This document shows positions 33,289 to 43,052 of a stretch of DNA of 64,000 bases, one piece after another (the stretch's first letter is position 1; the number at the start of each line of letters is the position of its first letter). The notes under the pieces were generated by a model. It had not been told where the DNA came from. It searched no databases and worked only from the letters and a program-made list of their open reading frames with translations. The stretch comes from a bacterium (lineage in GTDB: Bacteria > Campylobacterota > Campylobacteria > Campylobacterales > Sulfurimonadaceae), in NCBI GenBank assembly GCA_018822665.1, contig JAHJJX010000021.1, forward strand, positions 1 through 64,000. Direction: 5' to 3'. The position numbers and the translations under genes were made by a program.

Positions 33289-36200
33289 TTATGGGTAGTA
33301 TTTCAAACACCCTTCTGCTTGAGTACCTGTTACTCCATACATAGCTAACAAATCTTCAACTTGTTGTTTTGTTTGGAACAGTACTTTTTGATTACTCATA
33401 TAAATTGCATCCTCAGCATTATACATTACTCTTGCGCTGTCATTGCCATCACTATATGTTAATGTCGCACCGTCTATGCTGTATGACATGTCAGCGACTT
33501 GCTGAGCAGTATTGTTATCATCTATATAGTCTGCAACCATACTTCCATCTGAATTAAAAGTTAGTTGTGCTCCACATTGGTATTCATAACTTCTATTATT
33601 ACTTTCATCATATGTTGTTACTAACTGAAAGTGGTACCAAGGGTTAGCACTCAACTCCGCCACGGTTGTTGGATATTTTGTTTCATACTCTGTAAATTTT
33701 ACTGTTCTTTCTGTTTCATTTAATGATGTATTGCTCCAAAGAGCCGGATAAAAATCTGGATTAGACAAGCCTTCTGTACTAATTAAATACGAATCTGTAT
33801 CCTCTCCTCTAATAATCCATGTATTTGTATTAGTTGAAAATTGAAAAACTATATTGCCTTCTTCGTCAATGCTTATTGGCATATCAGTTGCATACACTTC
33901 CATGCCATCTATACTCTTAGCTGTAACAGAAGTTGCATCAGAATTAAATATAAACATTGCTCTATTTTCAACAGGATTACCTGATTGGTCATAACCGTAT
34001 GAATAAAAAGTTTTATCAGCTAACATTGCTGTTGTGAAACTTAAAGTAGTCGTTGTACCACTCTCAACATACCCAAACTCATCTTTTAAATACTGAAGAG
34101 CTTTTGCTTCATCAGAATACCATCTTGCATCAAAAGTACCTCCGTCTTGATGATGTTCTCTCATACTGATATATTCAGTAGTCTGACCTAAGTACTCTTG
34201 TAAATTACCGGCATTAACACTATTACCTTCTATGGTAACGTTTAATTCAAAATGATTTACTGGACCGATAATCCAATCACCAACTAAAGATGTCGCATCG
34301 GAATTAAATACCGCTTTTGTTAAAATTGGATCATTGTAATCCATACCAGGAATATAAAATGTCTTCCCTGCATATAATGCTGCCCCAGTTGCTGTTCTAG
34401 TTTGAGTACTAACTGTTCCCAATGGATTAGTTGCAACTATTTTATTTATTCCATACTCTGATAATGTATAATTATCATCAGTATTAGGGGTAATAACTAC
34501 CCTTTCATATTCACTTTGTGAAAGACACTTATTTGTTGGAGACAAATCACCACTTGATGCTCCAGAACTTTTAGTGTCTACTGTACATGGGGAGTTACTG
34601 TCAAAATAATTTATCTCAGTTCCACTAGAAACATAAGAATATTTTGTTCCATCATAACTCAATGTTGCAGTACTAGCCGCATCTGTTGAACATGCAGTAT
34701 TGGATTGGATAGTTGTCCAAGTACCAGTCAAATCATATGTGTCGGCAGGACAAGATTCGCTTGTTGATGGTGTAGTTGTAACAGTTTCAGCCACTGCCAT
34801 TACATCAGCCATACCAATAGCATTTAAACTTGGGCGCTCAAAAGGTTGAAACTCGTCACTAGCTTCATTTATCCAACCACCATAAACGATAAGTGTATCG
34901 TTAGTGTCAGAAGCTTTATGAAGTGTTACAAAGTGACCACTATTATTTTTATAAGCTTCAACAGTAATATTATAGAAAATTCCCAATGTACTAGTACCTG
35001 GTAAAGTTCTTGCTTCCCATGTTCCTGCAGTTCCTGGAGTTCCGACAAGTATAGTTTGACCAGAGTATGTATCTATTGGTTTTTTCACTTCAGATAAAGT
35101 TCCATTAGAGCCTTCAACTAAAGTACCACTAAATGGTGCTGCAAAAGTCACACCACCATCTCCATCACCTGTAATCCACCAGTTATCACCTATTTCACTT
35201 CTATCATTTTTAATAATGTATTGCTCTAATGATGTTATAGTTGCCATCTGTCCAAGTTCATTGTTGGCATATTCCACTTCATCCAAATTATATGAAGTAG
35301 TAGTATATCTATAAGTATGTTGATTCATCTTAGCACCAGCACTAAACGTCACATCACTAATACCGTCAAAATTTATAGTTGTTCCACCGATATCCGTAGA
35401 ACTTAAAAGCTTAACTTCTGCATTGTGTACAGGTATATTTAAAACTGTGTCACTATTAGTTAACGTAAATGAGGAAGCACTCAGAGTATCTCTTATTATC
35501 CAATTACCATCTTTTAAGGTGTACTCAACATTATTAGAAACTCTATCAACAATTCCTGAAGTACCAAAGTAGTAAACTTCACGCTTTTCTTCCATATTTA
35601 AGTCTGTACCAAAAAGAGTTGTATATATCTTGACACCAGGCCCGTTGCCATCTACATCTTCATCAACTTCAAATTCATACCATGCATGAGGAAGTGTAAA
35701 TGCAAGGTCCGTTGTGTTTGTATCAGGTGTAGTTGCATTTTGAGCTGAAATAAGTGCAGCATGCGCTGCAGTTGCTGCTACTGCAGCTGTTTGTGCTTGT
35801 GTTGCTGCAGTAGTTTGTGCAGTTGCTAGTTCTGTTGCTATTGCTGCTGCTCTAGCCTGCGTTACTCCGGCTGTTTGTGCTTCAACATTGAGTGTGTAAG
35901 CGCTAACACCTAGTCCAGCTGCTTCACCTGCTGCTGTCACTGCCTGATTTGCAGCTGTTCTAGCCGCTGTTGCATAAGTTCCAGCATTAGGGTTTGAGAT
36001 TACAAGAGCTTCTGCTGCTGTTGCATCTGCATTTGCGGCTGTCATACTTGCTTTTGCTGTTGTAGCACTTGCTTGGATCGCTGTTAAAGAAGCTGAAGCT
36101 GCATTTTGGCTGGCAAGAATTGCATCGGCTATATTTTGCTCTGCTTTTGCAATCTCTTCTGCTTTAATCGCTTCCACTTCTAGCAGATACGCAGCCACTT

Positions 36201-38037
36201 CATTTGCTTTAGTATAAGCTAATGTAAGTTGTGCATCAAATGTAGTTTTTGCAGTTGTTGCAGCTGTTTGTGCATTTGTTGCACTTGTTTCATCCAAGGC
36301 TACTTGAGCAGCTAGCACCGCTGCTTTTGATGTATTGATATCCGCTGCCGCTGTTAATGCTGCACTATATGCAGTAGCTGCCATATTTGCTGAAGCATTT
36401 GCATCATTTGCTTTAGTTAAAGCAGCACTATATTGATTGGCAATAGTGAATATTTCTGTCATATTTGCTTGAACTTCCGCTGGTTTTGTGCTGGCTTTTT
36501 CCAACTCAGCTATTGCATTTGCATCTATTGCTTTTACAGTATTTACAATAGTTGTAATTCTTGCTGCTTTGTCTGCTGCTGCTTTTTCTGCTATTAATTT
36601 ATCAAGTTCAGCTTGCTCTAACAATGCTGCACTAACAGCTGCTTGTGCTTCTGCTTCAAGTCTCGCAAGTCTCTCTGCTTCCGCTTTTGCCGCTGCTGCT
36701 TCTTCGGCTGCTTTCGCCGCTTCTGCTGCTGCTAATGCATCAGCTTCTGCTTGGGCTTTTTCTTCTTCAAGTGCTGCTTTTGTTGCTTCATCAGCCGCTG
36801 CTATCTGAGCTTGTAGTTCTGCAATTTTTGCTTCTAAAGCTGCTTTTTCTGCTGCAGCTTCTGCTTCTGCTTCAAGTCTCGCTTTTTCTGCAAGTGCAGC
36901 TGCATTTCTATAATCTTCAAATCTTGCACCAACTAGAAATGTTTTTTTATTTGCTTTGAGAATTTTTATTTCTGTTGTCACGGGTAAAAATGCTGTTTGA
37001 GTCATATTGCCATCAGTAACTAGAACATCATTAACATCTTTTGAGAGTGTGCTTGTATTATTTGAAGTATTTACATCTTCCATCTTTACAATTCTTAGTA
37101 TCTCTTTAGCATGTAAAAGTGAAAAAGATGTATTAACTGTAGCATTTAACTCATCGGGAGTTGGTACTGTTTGCTTATTTTCAATAGCTACAACGATTTG
37201 TTGTTTTACTGCACCTATTTTAGTACCTATAACAGCTGTTTCTGTAGTACCTGAAGTTCCAACGATTAAATCAATTTGACCACTGATTGCTGTTGCACTA
37301 TTTTTTGCATCGCCACTAAAATCTCCATCTGATTCCATTTGAACCAATGCAGCAGCTAGATCTTTATCTGCTGCTGCTTGTATAGCTAACTTTTTATACA
37401 GTTCATCTACTAATTTATTTGCACTATCTGTAGAACCAGCTGTTTTCTGAGCAGCTGCAAGCACTTCAACTGTTTTTTGAAGTTTTAGTGCCGCTTTTAA
37501 AAGTGTTGGATCTGTTTTTGCGGCTTCAATAGGATTAGCTCCAAGATTGAAACCATCTAACCCAAGCATACTTTTTACTAATATTTCAGCTTGTTCTTTT
37601 GTTTTATTGCCATCCATGAGAGAACGAACCATTGTAGAAAGAGGAGAAATATTTATCCCTGCACCATCGCCAAGAGGTGCTTTAAGTTTACCTATAAAGT
37701 CCACTCCCGTATCTACATCATAACCACTATATATAATTAGTGGTGCATCCGCATATTTTGGATATGTAGCTTTTTGAGCTACTGTAAGTGTAAGCGAGAA
37801 CTTACCATTTTCATCAGTGTATGATGCTGGTTCATCTCCTACTTGACAGTAGCCATCAAGATTTAAGTCCAGACAAACTGTTGCTTGTGACAAATAGCCA
37901 TCTATGCCTACTCCAGAAAGTGTGCTATCTGATACATCTGGAACAGGATCACTACTGCTACTTCCTCCTCCGCTACACCCACCAAAAAACAAACCAAGAG
38001 CCAACAAAGCTCCGAGAAAATACTTACCTGCTTTCAA
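33289..38037 (-). CDS. 1582-residue Ala-rich coiled-coil lipoprotein
   Basis: This very large secreted lipoprotein has lipobox LFFGGC (Cys21) followed by a Gly/Ser linker. Residues about 40-90 (GVGIDGYLSQATVCLDLN, then GYCQVGDEPASYTDENGKF) form a carboxypeptidase-regulatory-like beta domain. Residues about 375-500 are a highly charged Ala/Glu/Lys coiled coil, and 500-765 an Ala/Thr-rich helical stalk. From about 790 it is beta-rich, with repeats around FNSDATS near 1240, 1360 and 1495. The start is TTG 38037 with AGGGG upstream. It looks like a surface stalk or adhesin. The response-regulator gene lies just upstream on the same strand. Confidence 0.88.
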   Translation of the reverse strand: MKAGKYFLGALLALGLFFGGCSGGGSSSSDPVPDVSDSTLSGVGIDGYLSQATVCLDLNLDGYCQVGDEPASYTDENGKFSLTLTVAQKATYPKYADAPLIIYSGYDVDTGVDFIGKLKAPLGDGAGINISPLSTMVRSLMDGNKTKEQAEILVKSMLGLDGFNLGANPIEAAKTDPTLLKAALKLQKTVEVLAAAQKTAGSTDSANKLVDELYKKLAIQAAADKDLAAALVQMESDGDFSGDAKNSATAISGQIDLIVGTSGTTETAVIGTKIGAVKQQIVVAIENKQTVPTPDELNATVNTSFSLLHAKEILRIVKMEDVNTSNNTSTLSKDVNDVLVTDGNMTQTAFLPVTTEIKILKANKKTFLVGARFEDYRNAAALAEKARLEAEAEAAAEKAALEAKIAELQAQIAAADEATKAALEEEKAQAEADALAAAEAAKAAEEAAAAKAEAERLARLEAEAQAAVSAALLEQAELDKLIAEKAAADKAARITTIVNTVKAIDANAIAELEKASTKPAEVQANMTEIFTIANQYSAALTKANDANASANMAATAYSAALTAAADINTSKAAVLAAQVALDETSATNAQTAATTAKTTFDAQLTLAYTKANEVAAYLLEVEAIKAEEIAKAEQNIADAILASQNAASASLTAIQASATTAKASMTAANADATAAEALVISNPNAGTYATAARTAANQAVTAAGEAAGLGVSAYTLNVEAQTAGVTQARAAAIATELATAQTTAATQAQTAAVAATAAHAALISAQNATTPDTNTTDLAFTLPHAWYEFEVDEDVDGNGPGVKIYTTLFGTDLNMEEKREVYYFGTSGIVDRVSNNVEYTLKDGNWIIRDTLSASSFTLTNSDTVLNIPVHNAEVKLLSSTDIGGTTINFDGISDVTFSAGAKMNQHTYRYTTTSYNLDEVEYANNELGQMATITSLEQYIIKNDRSEIGDNWWITGDGDGGVTFAAPFSGTLVEGSNGTLSEVKKPIDTYSGQTILVGTPGTAGTWEARTLPGTSTLGIFYNITVEAYKNNSGHFVTLHKASDTNDTLIVYGGWINEASDEFQPFERPSLNAIGMADVMAVAETVTTTPSTSESCPADTYDLTGTWTTIQSNTACSTDAASTATLSYDGTKYSYVSSGTEINYFDSNSPCTVDTKSSGASSGDLSPTNKCLSQSEYERVVITPNTDDNYTLSEYGINKIVATNPLGTVSTQTRTATGAALYAGKTFYIPGMDYNDPILTKAVFNSDATSLVGDWIIGPVNHFELNVTIEGNSVNAGNLQEYLGQTTEYISMREHHQDGGTFDARWYSDEAKALQYLKDEFGYVESGTTTTLSFTTAMLADKTFYSYGYDQSGNPVENRAMFIFNSDATSVTAKSIDGMEVYATDMPISIDEEGNIVFQFSTNTNTWIIRGEDTDSYLISTEGLSNPDFYPALWSNTSLNETERTVKFTEYETKYPTTVAELSANPWYHFQLVTTYDESNNRSYEYQCGAQLTFNSDGSMVADYIDDNNTAQQVADMSYSIDGATLTYSDGNDSARVMYNAEDAIYMSNQKVLFQTKQQVEDLLAMYGVTGTQAEGCLKYYP

Positions 38038-38108
38038 AATTCACCCCTTTGATATTCCATAAAATCTAACATAATCTTTACAAGAGTATCAAGCTTGCGT
38101 TATATTCT

Positions 38109-38151
38109 ATGTAACATTATGAAAAAAAGAAAAAATGTGATTTTATGTAAC
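38109..38151 (-). promoter_or_regulatory. paired ATGTAAC sites upstream of giant lipoprotein gene
   Basis: ATGTAAC occurs at 38109-38115 and 38145-38151, 36 bases apart, between the response-regulator stop and the lipoprotein start. A third copy (as GTTACAT, 38908-38914) lies in the gap between the regulator and kinase genes. A shared site in both control regions fits binding by the regulator at 38178. This is an inference. Confidence 0.4.
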
Positions 38152-38177
38152 TTTTCGTATCAAAAAATATGGGGATT

Positions 38178-38873
38178 CTAAATCAAGCTCACAAAAGGGG
38201 GTCTGTTTAGCTCCAGTTTATACCCCATTCCTCGTATCAGTTTTATGGGAAAGTGCGGTGCTTTTTGCTTAAACCTGTGAATGAGTTGTCTTCTGGTTCC
38301 ATCGCTCACTGACTCTCCATTCCAGACGTCATAATCCATTACATTGTAAGAAACTATAGAACCGTTGGCGCGTATGAGTGCGAGCAATAATTTATTTTCG
38401 CTTGCTGTGAGAGTAACTGTTTGTTTACCCATGAACAATTTCTCTGCTTGAAAGCAGTAGCTGTAATCATCATTTAGGATATATTTTTTTTGTGCTGCCT
38501 GTGTTTCTGATTTTATCACAAAAAGATTTAGCATGGTTTCGAGTTCATCTTCGCGAAAAGGTTTAATCAAATAGCCTACAAAGTCTACTTCTGAGGCTTT
38601 TTTTAATGTTTCAATATCTCTGTAGGCAGTTATAAATATAAGACTTACATTATATTTATTTTGTAAAATACTGCAACACTCTATGCCAGTTATTTCACCT
38701 TGTATATTGATATCGGAGATTACCAAATCCACACTATTTTTCTCAGCAATCGCAAAAGCACCCACCCCGCTCTTCACTACACCAAGAACCTGATGTCCCA
38801 ACAACAGCACAGTTTTTTTTATATGAAGCGCAACAATGCTTTCATCTTCTATAATCAATACTTTTATTTTCAT
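38178..38873 (-). CDS. response regulator with C-terminal DNA-binding domain
   Basis: The 231-residue protein has a receiver domain (about 1-125) with phospho-Asp54 in VISDINIQG and the switch Lys in YLIKPFRED. A C-terminal OmpR-like winged helix (about 135-225) ends in KLIRGMGYKL. I chose ATG 38873; a GTG two codons earlier is possible. It is divergent from its likely kinase at 38950 and upstream of the giant lipoprotein gene. Confidence 0.92.
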   Translation of the reverse strand: MKIKVLIIEDESIVALHIKKTVLLLGHQVLGVVKSGVGAFAIAEKNSVDLVISDINIQGEITGIECCSILQNKYNVSLIFITAYRDIETLKKASEVDFVGYLIKPFREDELETMLNLFVIKSETQAAQKKYILNDDYSYCFQAEKLFMGKQTVTLTASENKLLLALIRANGSIVSYNVMDYDVWNGESVSDGTRRQLIHRFKQKAPHFPIKLIRGMGYKLELNRPPFVSLI

Positions 38874-38949
38874 GCTCACATATTAACAATTTATCGTTAT
38901 ATTTCATGTTACATTTTCATTTTTATGTGAAACTTGTATATAATACCTC

Positions 38950-40707
38950 ATGTTTATGAGAATTTTGATACTTATTTTTACTTTATTCGCATCTCTTGTA
39001 TGGGCAAATACCATAAGTTTATCTTCTGTTACTGAGCCGAAAAACATCCTAAAACAGGCGAAAGTCTATATAGACAGCGAAAATACGCATAACTTTAATT
39101 ATGTTTTAGAAAATAATGAAAAGTTATTTGAAAAAAATGAAAAAGATTTCTTACATTTAGGCTATTCACCCGATGCAATCTGGCTAAAATTTTCCATAAA
39201 AAATGATACAAATAAAAAAGTTGTAAAAGTTTTAGAGATATCTAATCAGATGCTCGATAATATATTTTTATATACAAAACAAGAAGATGGTAGTTACTCT
39301 AAGGAAGAAAAAGGTGTACTGTATCGCAAAGGCTTTGATGATAATATTTTAAACTTCTATTTTAACATCCCCTTGGATGCAGGAGAGCTTAAAGAGTACT
39401 ATCTAAAATCAGCATCGCATTCGTGTGCTCTGTATTTTGAGCTTACTCTTATGAATAAGAATGAACTTTATCATAAAGAGATACATCATCAGCTTCTCCT
39501 CACCCTTTTTTTTGGAAGCATCATCACTCTGATTCTTTACAATCTGTTTATCTTTTATTTTACGAAAGATTTGGCCTACCTATATTATGTCTCTTATTTA
39601 ACATTTGCTGTCTTGAATCATCTTTCTTATACAACATTTTCGCTTTATATTTATCCATACAGCTTTCTTAAATTAGACTCTTATTTAGCAATTCTTTATC
39701 TTAGTTTTATTTCTATATTCTCGCTACTATTTGTAAGAGAATTTTTAAATATTAAACGATATAAAAAGATTGATTATGTTCTTAAATTATTTTTTGCAAT
39801 AAGTGTTGTTTTCATACTATTTACCTCACCTGAATTTTATCCCCTTGATTTAGTTGTATTGATTTCACTATTATCTCTAGTGTATATTCTATGCGTAAGT
39901 TTTTATCTTCTATATAAAGGTGAAGAAAACGCAAAATATATGTTTGTTGGGTGGTCTATTTCTATACTTGGCTGGATAATGCTGGGAGCTTATGATTCTG
40001 GCATGTGGAGTCTTCTATATGATTATCCATACTTTTTTGAATTTGCTATCTTTACCGAAGCAATTCTTTTTTCAGTCGCCCTTGCAAACAGACTCAACAA
40101 AACCAAAGGGCTTGAAAAATCAATAAAAACAAACGAAATACTAACAAAAGAACTCCACCACAGAGTGAAGAACAACATGCAGTTCATACTCTCTATGTAC
40201 AGGCTCAAACTTGCCAAATTTTCAAACCGTGACATCGCGAACTCGCTCAAAGAGGTGGAGGGAACCATCCAGGCAATGAGTGCTACACATGAAATGCTTT
40301 ATGCTCAAAAGGCTGTGGAGCATATTGATGCAAATACATATCTAAAAACACTCATTTCAAAACTTAAGCAAAGTTATGCAACTTCAGAAATTGATATAAA
40401 ACTGAAGGTTCAAACCACTTTAAATATAGACAACTCTCTTTACGTCGGCATTATTTTAAATGAACTTCTTACAAACTCTTTTAAATACGCGTTTAAACAA
40501 AACAAAGGGAAAATCCTCATTTTGCTCTCACAACACAACCATAACTATGAACTTGTTGTGGCTGATAACGGTGTCGGCTTTGATATAAAGCAAGATAATG
40601 ACACATTTGGCATAGAACTGGTAAAAACTCTTGTTACAGATGAGCTCAAGGGCAAATTGAGCATAAATACGGACGAGGGAACAAAATATACTATTACCTG
40701 GTCTTAG
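38950..40707 (+). CDS. 7TM-DISM sensor histidine kinase (HisKA_2)
   Basis: The 585-residue membrane kinase has a signal-like first helix, a periplasmic 7TMR-DISM extracellular domain (about 25-170, with DAIWLKFSIKN and PLDAGELKEYYL), seven membrane helices (about 180-375) and a cytoplasmic HisKA_2/HATPase part. The phospho-His is in ELHHRVKNNMQF (401-412). The ATP-site motifs are LNELLTNSFKYAF, VADNGVGF and GIELVKTL. DISM domains often bind carbohydrates or similar ligands. A TATAAT box (38939-38944) ends five bases before the ATG and no ribosome site is seen, so the message may be leaderless. Confidence 0.92.
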   Translation: MFMRILILIFTLFASLVWANTISLSSVTEPKNILKQAKVYIDSENTHNFNYVLENNEKLFEKNEKDFLHLGYSPDAIWLKFSIKNDTNKKVVKVLEISNQMLDNIFLYTKQEDGSYSKEEKGVLYRKGFDDNILNFYFNIPLDAGELKEYYLKSASHSCALYFELTLMNKNELYHKEIHHQLLLTLFFGSIITLILYNLFIFYFTKDLAYLYYVSYLTFAVLNHLSYTTFSLYIYPYSFLKLDSYLAILYLSFISIFSLLFVREFLNIKRYKKIDYVLKLFFAISVVFILFTSPEFYPLDLVVLISLLSLVYILCVSFYLLYKGEENAKYMFVGWSISILGWIMLGAYDSGMWSLLYDYPYFFEFAIFTEAILFSVALANRLNKTKGLEKSIKTNEILTKELHHRVKNNMQFILSMYRLKLAKFSNRDIANSLKEVEGTIQAMSATHEMLYAQKAVEHIDANTYLKTLISKLKQSYATSEIDIKLKVQTTLNIDNSLYVGIILNELLTNSFKYAFKQNKGKILILLSQHNHNYELVVADNGVGFDIKQDNDTFGIELVKTLVTDELKGKLSINTDEGTKYTITWS

Positions 40708-40752
40708 CATAAAAGTTTTTCATTGAGACTCAAACAAAAATAAAGAATTCTT

Positions 40753-41883
40753 TTACTTGGCAAGCCCTACTAAAATATTTCCTATGGCCAAGCCGCCGAA
40801 AGTTCCTATAATATACCCCATGACAGCCATCAATACTCCAACGCTTACAAGTGCTTTATTGTAAGTTGCGGCTAAAATCGGAGCCGAAGCGACTCCCCCT
40901 ATATTTGCCAAACTCGATACGGCTATGCTAAATAAATCAAGCTTAAAAATCTTTGCGCCCGCAACCATGATAAGAGCATGAATAAGTAAAATACAAAAAC
41001 CTGCAAAAACGTACATGCCGACCTCTCCAAAACTCTCAAATACCGCTTTTGAGCCTATGAGCGCTATGAGAACATAAAGCATGCTAGTCGCTACTTCGCT
41101 TGAACCGTTGACATTTTTAAGCTTTGTAAAAGAGCCTAAAATTCCAAAAAATGTAGCAACTACAACTACGGTCGTAGTTGTATTAAGCAGTTCCACATGC
41201 CCGGCTATTATCTGTGAAGCTAAAGAAACTATGAGAGCAAAAAAGATGAGAAGCCAGTATCTTTTGGCACCCATATTGCAGGCGCAACCTATCTGTGAAA
41301 AAATCATCTCGCTCTCTTTGGCTCCAACATATACGTTAAATTTTTTTGCAAAAGGAACCAAAAAAAGCAGAAGCATCACCCAAATCGTATAATTCACACT
41401 GTCTACGATAAGCACATAGCCATACGCTTCACTCGGCACATTCAATGCCGAACCTACGGCTATCATATTGGCTGTTCCACCCATCCAGCTGCCGGACAAT
41501 GCCCCAAAAGCCGCTGCTTCATTTTGATTCAATTGAAAAAGAAAAGCAATCAAAATAAATCCACATGCCAAGCTGAAAACAGCCAAAACGTAAGAGATAA
41601 GCAAAGATTTTCCAAGTTTAAAAAAATGTCTGAAATCCACTTGTAAAAGCATCAAAAAAAGCATAGCGGGAAGCAGATTTGTCTTTGTGAGAGAGTAAAT
41701 GGCATCTATCTCTTCATTTTTCTCATACACGCCTACACTTGCCATAAACATACTAAAGGCATAAATCATCACAACTGCGGGCACATAACTAAAAACTTTA
41801 AGTTTGGTTTTTTGCTCCAAAAGATGAAAGAAGGTTGCCCCAAAGGCCAAACTCAACAAATAAACCAAAGGAGAACTAATCAC
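40753..41883 (-). CDS. DUF819-family membrane protein
   Basis: This is a 376-residue integral membrane protein with about 11 helices. GSWMGGTANMIAV and SLANIGGVASAPILAATY are the two helix-breaking signatures of the DUF819 (YjcL-like) family, which looks like a two-repeat transporter. The substrate is not known. The start is GTG 41883 with AAGGA eight bases before it, inside the end of the amidase gene (8-base overlap). This coupling suggests a shared job with the amidase. Confidence 0.85.
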   Translation of the reverse strand: MISSPLVYLLSLAFGATFFHLLEQKTKLKVFSYVPAVVMIYAFSMFMASVGVYEKNEEIDAIYSLTKTNLLPAMLFLMLLQVDFRHFFKLGKSLLISYVLAVFSLACGFILIAFLFQLNQNEAAAFGALSGSWMGGTANMIAVGSALNVPSEAYGYVLIVDSVNYTIWVMLLLFLVPFAKKFNVYVGAKESEMIFSQIGCACNMGAKRYWLLIFFALIVSLASQIIAGHVELLNTTTTVVVVATFFGILGSFTKLKNVNGSSEVATSMLYVLIALIGSKAVFESFGEVGMYVFAGFCILLIHALIMVAGAKIFKLDLFSIAVSSLANIGGVASAPILAATYNKALVSVGVLMAVMGYIIGTFGGLAIGNILVGLAK

Positions 41884-42526
41884 AAGGGGCTTCCTTAAAT
41901 CCTTTTATATTCTTTCTTAAATCTCTCATAAACCTCTCACTGGGGTCCCTTTTGACAGTTCTATAATTCTCATTCATCTCCAGCCACAAAGCATTTTTTT
42001 CAAAACACCTGTACTCATAATGTCCCGCCACATACTCTATGGTGTCATACTTCTTTTTCAAATGATTAATAAGCCTGACATTTGCCTCAAGCTGTGCCAA
42101 AGTCAAGTTGTCCTTAAAATCTGCGCCGCCGACATTTTCAATCCCGATGGAGTTATAATTGAGTCCTATCACATGTCTTGCCATAATATTATCGGGCATT
42201 AGCTGATGAACGGTTCCATCTTGTTCAACCATGAAATGGGCAGAAACATTTACATTTCCCGCCATGGCAATATAAGGCCTGTTATTGAGCAGTTTTGGTT
42301 CTATAAACCAAGACAAAGAGGTGTTAAAATCGTCGATACCCGTATGATGGATGATGATGATTTTTGGAATAATTTTGATATCTTCTACATCCAAGTTATA
42401 ACTTGACTTGATGTATTTTTTTGTAAGTTCCACCCTGCTCTCATCAAAATTGATAGGAGTTTGTTTTATCTCACAAGCTTCTATTAACGCATACGCACAC
42501 ACAAGCAAAAAAACAGCTCTCAGCAT
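41876..42526 (-). CDS. secreted N-acetylmuramoyl-L-alanine amidase (Amidase_2)
   Basis: The 216-residue precursor has a signal peptide (MLRAVFLLVCAYALIEA) and a zinc amidase fold. Zinc ligands are in IIIHHTG, ARHVIG and possibly GHYEYR, and the core is VSAHFMVEQDGTVHQL with NSIGIENVG. It cuts murein between the sugar and the peptide in the periplasm. The ribosome site is AGAGAGGA. It is translated ahead of the DUF819 gene and overlaps it. Confidence 0.9.
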   Translation of the reverse strand: MLRAVFLLVCAYALIEACEIKQTPINFDESRVELTKKYIKSSYNLDVEDIKIIPKIIIIHHTGIDDFNTSLSWFIEPKLLNNRPYIAMAGNVNVSAHFMVEQDGTVHQLMPDNIMARHVIGLNYNSIGIENVGGADFKDNLTLAQLEANVRLINHLKKKYDTIEYVAGHYEYRCFEKNALWLEMNENYRTVKRDPSERFMRDLRKNIKGFKEAPCD

Positions 42527-42663
42527 TACGATTGTCCTCTCTTTATTTTTGACAGTGTATCATATCTTTAAGGGAGCGGCTTATGAAAATATTTTGATGT
42601 TAGCAGGAGAGGAAAAAGGTGATATTTATAGGATTTTAATCACAAAGTGACTATATTTCGTTT

Positions 42664-43038
42664 ATGATTTTGCAAACAATACAAAAACAGAAGTTATTGT
42701 CGGGACCCTATAGCGATGATGCTCTAAAACTGGCTCGTGCTCTTTATAACACCTATGTTAAAAATGATGAAGAGCCCTTTATGAAAATAAACATAAAAAA
42801 TATTCTAACTCTTTTAAAACTTCAGGCGGATGATAAAGCCCTGAGGTATATCAGAAAACTTTTAGAAGAACTGAATGAACCGCTTAGGGTTGTGAACTTT
42901 CAATTTATGCAAAAAAAATATCCCATCAGATTTGTAGTATTTTGTAAATACAGCATTCATGATGAAGTATTAGAATTGGAATTGAGTGAAGAGTTTTTAC
43001 ATGCACAAAACGAATACATGTTAGAAAAATTTTTATAA
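42664..43038 (+). CDS. conserved-looking hypothetical protein, exonuclease neighbour
   Basis: I do not recognise this 124-residue protein. It looks alpha-helical in its first two thirds and then has a strand-rich end (LRVVNFQFMQKKYPIRFVVF) that ends in an acidic helix. There is no signal peptide. It lies a few bases before the exonuclease gene on the same strand. A TATATT box ends six bases before its ATG and no ribosome site is visible, so it may be leaderless. A nucleic-acid role is only a guess from its neighbour. Confidence 0.6.
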   Translation: MILQTIQKQKLLSGPYSDDALKLARALYNTYVKNDEEPFMKINIKNILTLLKLQADDKALRYIRKLLEELNEPLRVVNFQFMQKKYPIRFVVFCKYSIHDEVLELELSEEFLHAQNEYMLEKFL

Positions 43039-43052
43039 AATAAGGTTTGGAT

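Noticed and set aside
36488-36959. Long open frames on the plus strand opposite the lipoprotein coiled coil
   Set aside because: They are low-complexity mirrors of the Ala-rich coding strand (Ser, Leu and Ala runs) with no ribosome site.
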